5,334 bases of DNA from a bacterium UBA4883 (lineage in GTDB: Bacteria; Bacillota; Clostridia; Oscillospirales; Acutalibacteraceae), in contig DHDF01000098.1 in NCBI GenBank assembly GCA_002399225.1, positions 1 through 5,334 of the forward strand. The letters run 5' to 3'. Below the pieces are notes generated by a model, which saw only the letters and a program-made list of their open reading frames with translations, did no database searches and was not told the origin of the DNA. Position numbers and translations under genes: made by a program. The stretch's first letter is position 1; the number at the start of each line of letters is the position of its first letter. Below, one piece after another: positions 1-4,653 of the stretch.

Positions 1-329
1 TTCCAGTTGTTGATCCAGTCCTCCTGCGCGCAGGGGAACGTTTCAATTTCATACCGGATGCCGGCCGCCGCATACCGTTCTTTTAAAAACGCGATCGCTT
101 CGGCGGGGTTGTCCTCCGGGGAGATATAAACGTGCACGACCGCTTTCGAGCGGTCTTTTTTCAGCAGTTCTTCGTCGATCAGGTCCATATGCGCAATCTC
201 TTCGACTTCTTCCCGCAGATGCGAATAATCTTCGATATAAATGCCGTACGGCACCGTCATCTGTGCGATGTCTCCCGCCGTGTCCACCTGGTCCGCGGGG
301 ACTGTGATTTTCACTTCCGTCCAGTCCAT
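1..329 (-). CDS. prmA: Ribosomal protein L11 methyltransferase, N-terminal part (truncated by window edge)
   Basis: PrmA is a cytoplasmic SAM-dependent enzyme that trimethylates ribosomal protein L11. Only the first 109 codons are inside the window. The translation begins MDWTEVKITVPAD and reaches the EDWINNW segment (residues 103-109), which closely matches the conserved EEDW-NNW stretch at the end of the PrmA N-terminal substrate-recognition domain. The other visible landmarks are the acidic YIEDYSHLREEVEE region (residues 31-44) and the VHVYIS strand (65-70). The SAM-binding methyltransferase domain lies beyond the left edge. The start at 329 is preceded by GGAGG at 336-340 with a six-base spacer, and this start gives the family N-terminus. 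A TTG four bases upstream opens a different frame with no family resemblance. The gene diverges from the flippase gene at 454. It could only be another PrmA-like paralogue; the assignment is firm. Confidence 0.9.
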   Translation of the reverse strand, partial: MDWTEVKITVPADQVDTAGDIAQMTVPYGIYIEDYSHLREEVEEIAHMDLIDEELLKKDRSKAVVHVYISPEDNPAEAIAFLKERYAAAGIRYEIETFPCAQEDWINNW

Positions 330-361
330 CCAATGCCTCCGTTTTTTCAAGATTCCTTTTT

Positions 362-367
362 ATTATA
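362..367 (-). promoter_or_regulatory. SigA -10 box for prmA
   Basis: Read on the minus strand this is an exact TATAAT, 32 bases upstream of the prmA start codon. This leaves room for a short leader containing the GGAGG ribosome binding site. The matching -35 region around 385-391 is poor (TGTATT or CTGTAT), so the promoter may be weak or activator-assisted, and the exact -35 is uncertain. Confidence 0.45.
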
Positions 368-391
368 ATGGAATGCGCCGGAAAAATACAG

Positions 392-420
392 ATTTATTTT
401 GCCCGCCGCGCGAATACATT
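392..420 (+). promoter_or_regulatory. Possible sporulation sigma-E-type promoter for the flippase gene
   Basis: AATACATT at 413-420 matches seven of eight positions of the Bacillus sigma-E -10 consensus CATACAnT. A TTATT core at 394-398, spaced 14 bases upstream, resembles the end of the sigma-E -35 element. Predicted transcription would begin near 427, just ahead of the GGGTGGG ribosome binding site (437-443). In Bacillus subtilis spoVB is known to be expressed in the mother cell under sigma-E, so the downstream gene fits. I see no good SigA promoter here: TATAAG at 425-430 lacks a properly spaced -35. The -35 match is weak, so this is a candidate only. Confidence 0.35.
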
Positions 421-453
421 TGAGTATAAGACAAAAGGGTGGGCTTAACTTAA

Positions 454-1845
454 ATGGATCGAAAACGCGCGTTTCTCCGGAATGCGGTCCTGATGACTCT
501 GGGTTCCGTCGCCCTGCGGTTTTCCGGGCTGTGGTTCCGGACCTGCATCTGCTCCTGGATCGGCGCAAGCGGAGTCGGGATTTATCAGCTGATTTTTTCC
601 ATCTTTTCCCTCGGCATCACGGCCTGCACCTCCGGCATTGGGCTGGCGGTCACACGGATGGTGGCGGAAGGAAAAGGCTCCCGGCGGTGCCTTCGGGGCT
701 GCCTGGCTTTTGCCCTGGCCATGAGCTTTGCGGCAGGCGCCGCCCTGCTTGCCGTCTCGGACTTTGCGGCAGACCGCCTGATCGGCACCCCGGCGGCGGC
801 CGCTCCGCTGCGGCTTCTTGCGCCCGGCCTGCCGTTCATCGCGGTCTGTGCCTGCCTCAAGGGATATTTTTTTGCGAATCGCAGCATCGTCGTTCCCATG
901 GTCGGCGAATTCTGGGAACAGCTCGCAACCATCGGGATCTCCTATCTGCTGCTGACCGACACGCCGCTGCCGCCGCTGCCGCCGCTGAACGCGCTGATGG
1001 CCGGTTCCTCGCTCGGCGAGGTCGCGGCGTGCGCCTACGTGGTCGCGGCGTTTCATTTTGCCGTGCGCAGGCGCGGCTTTGCGGAAGACGGCGGAACCGG
1101 GCATGTGCTGCACGACATTCTGCACATTGCGGGGCCGATGCTGACCGGATCTTTTCTGCGCAGCGCACTGTTCAGTGCGGAAAACCTGTTGATTCCGGCC
1201 GGGCTGCGGAAGTACGGGGCGGGGGGGGCCGCCGCGCTGGCGCAGTACGGCGTGATGCAGGGCATGGTGATGCCGGTCATCTTTTTCCCGATGTCGCTTG
1301 TTACCTCGGTTGCCACGCTGCTGATCCCGGAAATTGCGGAAGCGGCGGTGCAGGGCCGGAACGGCACCGTGCAGGATTCCGCGGAACATGCGTTCCGCGC
1401 CACGCTGATGTTCGGCTTTCTGTCCAGCGCAGTCCTGATTGTGTCTGCGGATGAGATTGGAACCGTCTTTTTCGGCAATGCGCAGGCTGGCAACATTCTG
1501 CGCATTATGGCACCGATCGCGCCGCTGATGTACCTTGACAACATGGTGGACAACATGCTAAAAGGGCTGGATCAGCAGATGTATTCCCTCAAATATAATT
1601 TCAGCGATTCTGCGATGCGCGTCGCGCTGATCACGCTCCTGATTCCCGTTTACGGCATCCGGGCCTACCTTGTCATCCTGTTCTTCAGCGAAATCTACAA
1701 CGCCTCCCTCAGCATCAGCCGCCTGCTGAAAGTGACCCGGCTGAACGTGGATATTCTGGGATGGATCATCTTCCCCGCGGTTTCCGGTGCATTGCTGTAT
1801 TATGTTCTGGCACTTCTAAAAAAAGCCGTTGCTTTTTTTATTTGA
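454..1845 (+). CDS. SpoVB-like MOP-superfamily oligosaccharide/lipid-linked flippase
   Basis: This 463-residue polytopic membrane protein belongs to the polysaccharide-exporter branch of the MOP/MATE superfamily (SpoVB, MurJ, Wzx relatives). Members flip undecaprenyl-linked saccharide precursors outward. I count roughly 12-14 hydrophobic segments. The first pair (about 11-60) reads AVLMTLGSVALRFSGLWFR followed by GASGVGIYQLIFSIFSLG, the typical SpoVB N-terminal pattern: an early arginine in TM1, then G-GxYQL. GIGLAVTRMVAEG (61-73) and MLKGLDQQMYSLKYN (368-382) also fit the family. It is shorter than most SpoVB proteins (about 500-540 residues), with a short C-terminus ending KKAVAFFI, so it may be a paralogue rather than SpoVB itself; hence no gene symbol. 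The start at 454 follows GGGTGGG at 437-443 with a ten-base gap. The coding sequence contains a G8 tract and a Pro-Leu 9-bp repeat. A role in spore cortex or envelope glycan synthesis is inferred. Confidence 0.8.
   Translation: MDRKRAFLRNAVLMTLGSVALRFSGLWFRTCICSWIGASGVGIYQLIFSIFSLGITACTSGIGLAVTRMVAEGKGSRRCLRGCLAFALAMSFAAGAALLAVSDFAADRLIGTPAAAAPLRLLAPGLPFIAVCACLKGYFFANRSIVVPMVGEFWEQLATIGISYLLLTDTPLPPLPPLNALMAGSSLGEVAACAYVVAAFHFAVRRRGFAEDGGTGHVLHDILHIAGPMLTGSFLRSALFSAENLLIPAGLRKYGAGGAAALAQYGVMQGMVMPVIFFPMSLVTSVATLLIPEIAEAAVQGRNGTVQDSAEHAFRATLMFGFLSSAVLIVSADEIGTVFFGNAQAGNILRIMAPIAPLMYLDNMVDNMLKGLDQQMYSLKYNFSDSAMRVALITLLIPVYGIRAYLVILFFSEIYNASLSISRLLKVTRLNVDILGWIIFPAVSGALLYYVLALLKKAVAFFI
964..987 (+). 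repeat. Short 9-bp tandem repeat inside the flippase gene
   Basis: The unit CCGCTGCCG occurs 2.67 times in direct tandem and in frame. It encodes the low-complexity loop PLPPLPPL (residues 171-178), predicted to lie between two membrane segments. Gain or loss of a unit would keep the reading frame and change only the loop length. Confidence 0.6.
1221..1228 (+). repeat. G8 homopolymer inside the flippase gene
   Basis: Eight consecutive G bases, preceded by GGGGC, encode part of GAGGAA (residues 255-260), between two membrane segments. One extra G would move translation into a frame that stops at 1452-1454, cutting the protein at about two thirds of its length. It is either a chance feature of GC-rich sequence or a slippage-prone site. 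Confidence 0.5.
1818..1839. terminator. Possible weak terminator at the 3' end of the flippase gene
   Basis: Seven A bases plus GC (1818-1826), a CGTT loop (1827-1830) and GC plus seven T bases (1831-1839) form a perfect 9-bp hairpin. Its 3' arm is also the U-tract in RNA, and further T bases follow at 1841-1843. It lies within the last codons of the flippase gene. Only two pairs are G-C, so the stem is weak and termination would be partial at best. The lysine and phenylalanine codons at the C-terminus could produce this by chance. Confidence 0.3.
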
Positions 1846-1870
1846 CAAAGAATGCCTAAATCGTTAAACT
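1842..1870 (+). promoter_or_regulatory. SigA-type promoter for the CmpB-family gene
   Basis: An exact TTGACA (1842-1847) is followed after exactly 17 bases by TAAACT (1865-1870; four of six matches to TATAAT). Predicted transcription starts near 1877, giving a leader of about 29 bases that includes the AAAGG-rich ribosome binding site. The -35 box overlaps the flippase stop codon (TGA 1843-1845), so the CmpB gene can be transcribed separately from the gene before it. Confidence 0.55.
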
Positions 1871-1905
1871 GAGACAGAAACTTTAAAGGTAAAGGAAAAA
1901 ATGCA

Positions 1906-2715
1906 ATGAGCGATCTCCGGATTCTGTTTCTTCTGTTTATGCTTTACAGCTTTCTCGGCTGGGCGTGCGAAAGCGCCTATTGTTCCATCCCCGCCGGGAA
2001 ACCGATTAACCGCGGTTTTCTGGCCGGGCCGTTCTGCCCGATTTACGGGGCCGGAGCCGTGCTCGTTGTAGAAGCCCTGTCGCCGGCGGCAAACAGGGTG
2101 TCCCTGGTCTTTTTCGCCGGCGCTCTTCTCACCAGCCTTGTGGAGTACGGAACGGGTTTTCTGCTGGAAAAGCTGTTTCACACAAAATACTGGGACTATT
2201 CGGATCACCGGTTTCACCTTCAGGGGCGGGTCTGTCTGAAAAATTCCCTGCTGTTCGGGGGAATGAGCGTCGTCACCGTGTTTTTCCTCCAGCCCTTCCT
2301 GCTCGGGACTCTGGAGCGGATTCCGAAAGAGGCTCTTCCGTACCTTTCGGGCGGGCTGGCTCTTTACCTTCTGACAGACACCGTGCTCTCCGCCTGGGCG
2401 GCCGCCCGCCTGAACGGAAAGCTCGGCGAGCTGCAGCAGGTTTTGGACGAAATCAAGGAGCGGGCACATACGGCGCGTGTGGAAACGCGGGAGGTCTTGC
2501 AGGAAACCATCGCCGCGCGCCTGGACGACGGCACCAAGGAGCGGCTGCGCGTGCTCTATGCACGGAAAGAAAAGCTGGAATCCGACTTTCATCTGTTTCA
2601 GCGCCGAATTATCCGCGCTTTCCCAACCATGCACAGTGTGAAAATCAGCAATGAGGCGCTGCTGCGCATCCGCGATCGGCTGCAAAATTACAGCAGGCTG
2701 ATCCGCCGCAAATAA
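1906..2715 (+). CDS. CmpB-family (PF06541, putative ABC transporter type IV) membrane protein
   Basis: This 269-residue integral membrane protein belongs to the family named 'putative ABC-transporter type IV' or CmpB. Its biochemical role is not established as far as I know, and no ATPase gene lies nearby. The family signatures are clear: FLGWxxE (residues 16-22), NRGFLAGPFCPIYGAG (35-50), YWDYS (95-99) and the block LQGRVCLKNSLLFG (105-118), where Phe stands where I expect Trp. Four to five membrane segments are predicted: about 5-24, 38-58, 66-88, 110-135 and 145-165. After residue 168 the chain is strongly charged and heptad-like to about 245, suggesting a cytoplasmic coiled coil, and it ends in RLIRRK. 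AAAGGA at 1891-1896 precedes the ATG at 1906. An upstream ATG at 1901 reads only Met-Gln-stop. The gene has its own predicted promoter and ends 14 bp from the opposing ybaK gene. Confidence 0.8.
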   Translation: MSDLRILFLLFMLYSFLGWACESAYCSIPAGKPINRGFLAGPFCPIYGAGAVLVVEALSPAANRVSLVFFAGALLTSLVEYGTGFLLEKLFHTKYWDYSDHRFHLQGRVCLKNSLLFGGMSVVTVFFLQPFLLGTLERIPKEALPYLSGGLALYLLTDTVLSAWAAARLNGKLGELQQVLDEIKERAHTARVETREVLQETIAARLDDGTKERLRVLYARKEKLESDFHLFQRRIIRAFPTMHSVKISNEALLRIRDRLQNYSRLIRRK

Positions 2716-2729
2716 ACCGGCACACCGCG

Positions 2730-3212
2730 TCACCGAACGGCAATCGGAGCGGTCTTTGCGCCGATCAGGCGGACAAGATCCGCCGGAGCCAGTTCCACCT
2801 GAGTCCCGATCTTCCCTCCGCTGACAATCATGGTTTCCTGTTTTTCACAGCTTGAATCCAGCACGGTGACATACTGCTTTTTCATGCCTACCGGCGAGCA
2901 TCCGCCGCGGATATAGCCGGTGACCTTGTTGATCTCGGACACATGAAGCATGGCGACGGCTTTTTCCCCAACGCTTCGGGCTGCCGCCTTCAGGTCAAGC
3001 TCTTCCGCGACCGGAACGACAAAGACAAAGAATCCGCCGGAAGTCCCGCGGGTCACAAGGGTTTTGAAGACCCGGTTCACGTCTTGCCCCAGTTTTGCCG
3101 CAACGGAAACGCCGTCGATTTTTCCATTTTTATTTTCATAGTAATACGGTCTGTAAACGAGCTTTGCCGCTTCCAGAATCCGCATCACGTTCGTTTTGTT
3201 TTCTTTTGCCAT
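2730..3212 (-). CDS. ybaK: Cys-tRNA(Pro)/Cys-tRNA(Cys) deacylase, YbaK/EbsC family
   Basis: YbaK is a free-standing cytoplasmic editing enzyme that hydrolyses cysteine mischarged onto tRNA(Pro) by prolyl-tRNA synthetase. The 160 residues match the usual family length (E. coli YbaK is about 159). Visible landmarks are an N-terminal TNVMRILEAA helix (7-16), VFKTLV (48-53) carrying the conserved catalytic-site lysine (K50), the FFVFVVP strand (61-67) and the signature GGCSPVGMKKQ (103-113). The Gly-Gly-x-Ser-Pro-x-Gly motif separates YbaK/EbsC from ProX and INS editing domains. The start at 3212 has AAAGGAG at 3223-3229, ten bases upstream. It lies 38 bp after the metal transporter gene on the same strand and has a promoter of its own. 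All recognised active-site elements are intact. Confidence 0.9.
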   Translation of the reverse strand: MAKENKTNVMRILEAAKLVYRPYYYENKNGKIDGVSVAAKLGQDVNRVFKTLVTRGTSGGFFVFVVPVAEELDLKAAARSVGEKAVAMLHVSEINKVTGYIRGGCSPVGMKKQYVTVLDSSCEKQETMIVSGGKIGTQVELAPADLVRLIGAKTAPIAVR

Positions 3213-3249
3213 CCTGAAAGATCTCCTTTATTCGTTCCTTTTTCCCCTT

Positions 3250-3277
3250 ATTATAACGCCGCGCGCACAAATGTAAA
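3250..3277 (-). promoter_or_regulatory. Strong SigA-type promoter for ybaK inside the end of the transporter gene
   Basis: On the minus strand TTTACA (3272-3277; five of six matches to TTGACA) is followed after 16 bases by an exact TATAAT (3250-3255). The predicted transcript begins near 3243, about 31 bases before the ybaK ATG, and includes its AAAGGAG ribosome binding site. The -10 overlaps the transporter's TAA stop (3251-3253). ybaK is probably transcribed both from here and by readthrough, since no terminator is visible between the genes. Confidence 0.6.
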
Positions 3278-4471
3278 GACGCAGACCGCCGTGAGGATGG
3301 CAACGCAGAACCAAGCGCGTCTTTTCTGCCCGCCCGTATTCGCATACTCCCCCATGACCTGCCGGCTGGAGGTCAGAAGGGTCAGAAAGATCAACACCGG
3401 CGTCATCAAAACGCCGCCCGCCACCTGCACAAACACGGCGGCAGAGTTGAGCGGCAGTCCCGGAAGCAGCACCGCGGCGGCGGCAAGCAGCACGCTGACT
3501 CCGTACACCGCATAGAACCCCGGGGCGCCCCAGAAACTGTCGTTCAGGCTGTCAGACCAGCCAAATGCTTCCGCGATGCTGAACGAGGAAGAAAGCGAAA
3601 CGGTAATAGCTGCAAGAAAGCCGGAATTGAACAGACCAAGTGCGAACAGCACGCCGGCGGCGGGACCGATACGCGCGGAAAGCGCTTTCACCAGTTCGGC
3701 GGGACCGGCGGCTTCCAGGTTTGGCACCATTCCGAAAACGGAGGAACCAACGATAATCAGCGATGCCGCGACGGCAACCTGGCAGACACAGCCGGCAAAG
3801 ACGTCTTTTCTGCCGTCTCGAATCCGCTGGGACCGGGCACCCCGGTCCGCATAGGCGGAATTCTGGTAAAAGATCATCCAGGGGGCGACTGCATTGCCGA
3901 CCAGCGCCGCCGCATACCACCGGAAATCGCCGCCCGCGGAAAGACGCAGGCTTTCCCCGGCGCCGACGCCGGGTCTGGCCGCAAAAGCCAGAAACAGAAA
4001 CGCAAGGTTCAGCATCCCGATGAAAAGGCCCAGCTTTTCCTTCCGGCGGTACCCGCCGAACAGGGCAATGGAGAAGATTAGCGCGGCGCTGAGCAGCACC
4101 GCCGGCGCGCGCGGCAGGCCGATCAGTCCCAGGCCCGCGGACATGCCGACAAACTCCGTCAGAAGCGTCAGAAGGTTTTCAATCATCAGCGCGGCCACCT
4201 GACAGGCCATCCAGCCGCGCCCGTACCGCTCGCGCAGCAAACGTGTGAACCCGGAGTGCGCCACAATGCCGAGTCGCATCGCCATCTCCTGAACCGCATA
4301 GGTCACCGGCATTAGGCAGAGCGTCAGCGGAACAAACACGGCCGGCCCGAATTTTGTCCCCGTCAGTGCATAGGAAAGGATGCCCCCCGCGTCGTTGTCG
4401 GCCATGGCAGCCAGCATGCCGGGCCCAAGGAAAAAGAGCAGAAAAAAAGGACCGCGTTTTTTTCCAGACAT
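3251..4471 (-). CDS. NRAMP-family divalent metal transporter, atypical (NRMT-like) binding site
   Basis: This 406-residue inner-membrane transporter has the NRAMP/SLC11 fold, with about 11 hydrophobic segments. The N-terminus reads LGPGMLAAMADNDAGG (15-30), aligning with GPGxxAAxAxxDPGN of TM1. The aspartate (D27) is kept, but Pro is Ala and the metal-binding Asn is Gly (G30). TM6 reads VGNAVAPWMIFYQNS (191-205) where Mn/Fe transporters have GATVMPHxxxxHS. The metal-binding Met is Ala196, the two histidines are Trp198 and Gln203, and the Ala backbone ligand position is Asn193. Loss of the soft methionine ligand is the hallmark of NRAMP-related Mg2+ transporters (NRMT) such as the Eggerthella lenta protein, so Mg2+ or a broad divalent range is more likely than Fe/Mn selectivity; this is inference. 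The start at 4471 uses GGGGGTG (4477-4483), which is buried in a hairpin. The gene follows cysS after 173 bp. Confidence 0.85.
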   Translation of the reverse strand: MSGKKRGPFFLLFFLGPGMLAAMADNDAGGILSYALTGTKFGPAVFVPLTLCLMPVTYAVQEMAMRLGIVAHSGFTRLLRERYGRGWMACQVAALMIENLLTLLTEFVGMSAGLGLIGLPRAPAVLLSAALIFSIALFGGYRRKEKLGLFIGMLNLAFLFLAFAARPGVGAGESLRLSAGGDFRWYAAALVGNAVAPWMIFYQNSAYADRGARSQRIRDGRKDVFAGCVCQVAVAASLIIVGSSVFGMVPNLEAAGPAELVKALSARIGPAAGVLFALGLFNSGFLAAITVSLSSSFSIAEAFGWSDSLNDSFWGAPGFYAVYGVSVLLAAAAVLLPGLPLNSAAVFVQVAGGVLMTPVLIFLTLLTSSRQVMGEYANTGGQKRRAWFCVAILTAVCVFTFVRAAL

Positions 4472-4473
4472 GA

Positions 4474-4512
4474 AAGCACCCCCAACGGCAGTCTATGCCG
4501 GCGGAGGTGCTT
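4474..4512 (-). promoter_or_regulatory. Hairpin enclosing the transporter's ribosome binding site
   Basis: On the minus-strand transcript AAGCACC (4506-4512) pairs with GGTGCTT (4474-4480). After one mismatch two more G-C pairs extend the stem, and an inner 5-bp stem CGGCA/TGCCG (4496-4500 with 4486-4490) closes a five-base loop. That gives 14 pairs with one mismatch and one small internal loop. The whole GGGGGTG ribosome binding site lies in the 3' arm, and the stem ends two bases before the ATG at 4471. If it forms, translation initiation should be restrained until the stem opens. I do not recognise a known riboswitch class here. Confidence 0.5.
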
Positions 4513-4516
4513 CTGC

Positions 4517-4544
4517 CCGCTTTTTCTTTAAAAAAGAAAAGCGG
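4517..4544. repeat. Inverted repeat C in the cysS-transporter spacer
   Basis: CCGCTTTT (4517-4524) pairs with AAAAGCGG (4537-4544). After one bulged T the stem continues CTTT/AAAG (4526-4529 with 4533-4536) around a three-base loop, for 12 pairs in all. No T-run follows it closely on either strand, so it is not a standard terminator. It lies immediately upstream of the hairpin over the transporter's ribosome binding site. Confidence 0.5.
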
Positions 4545-4556
4545 AAGAAAAAGGAA

Positions 4557-4629
4557 CGGCATCTTAAGGGAAGGGCTCGTTCTTTAGGCGGGCGCCCGAA
4601 GCAACGCCCGGGCTTTGAAGCCCATGCCG
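4557..4629. repeat. Nested inverted repeat B in the cysS-transporter spacer
   Basis: Three pairs of complementary blocks are nested in order: CGGCAT (4557-4562) with ATGCCG (4624-4629), GGGCT (4573-4577) with AGCCC (4619-4623), and CGGGCG (4589-4594) with CGCCCG (4605-4610) around a ten-base loop. Together they would form one long interrupted stem. A competing local hairpin, GGGCTT/AAGCCC (4610-4623), exists. I see no open reading frame of credible composition in this stretch. Confidence 0.45.
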
Positions 4630-4634
4630 CAGCT

Positions 4635-4653
4635 AAAGCCTCCCTCAGGCTTT
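4635..4653 (-). terminator. Hairpin over the cysS stop codon (possible weak terminator)
   Basis: AAAGCCT and AGGCTTT form a perfect 7-bp stem with a five-base loop, and the cysS TGA (4645-4647) falls at the loop edge. On the minus strand only three T bases end the 3' arm before AGC, so termination would be partial. It may instead protect the cysS 3' end. It is also symmetrical for the plus strand. Confidence 0.35.

Noticed and set aside
49..333. Minus-strand open frame starting with TTG at 333
   Set aside because: It is Arg/Gly-rich with no family resemblance and is one base out of phase with the prmA frame, which starts at 329, has a good ribosome binding site and matches PrmA.
445..1389. 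Long minus-strand frame opposite the flippase gene
   Set aside because: Its Arg/Gln/Gly-rich composition is typical of antisense reading of GC-rich sequence. No motif or ribosome binding site supports it.
399..1454. Long plus-strand frame overlapping the flippase gene
   Set aside because: It is an alternate frame of GC-rich coding sequence rich in Arg, Gly and Cys, with no membrane pattern. The frame starting at 454 gives a coherent flippase.
1901..1909. ATG at 1901 as an alternative start for the CmpB-family gene
   Set aside because: It reads Met-Gln-stop. The true start at 1906 has suitable spacing from AAAGGA.
1864..2733. 289-residue minus-strand frame opposite the CmpB-family gene
   Set aside because: The plus strand has conserved CmpB signatures, a promoter and a ribosome binding site. 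The antisense product has no recognisable domain.
2716..2745. Possible terminator between the convergent genes
   Set aside because: Only a 3-bp CGG/CCG stem with a four-base loop can be formed, and no real T-run follows.
2943..3515. 190-residue plus-strand frame across ybaK and the transporter end
   Set aside because: It crosses two well-supported minus-strand genes and their promoter, and its product looks random.
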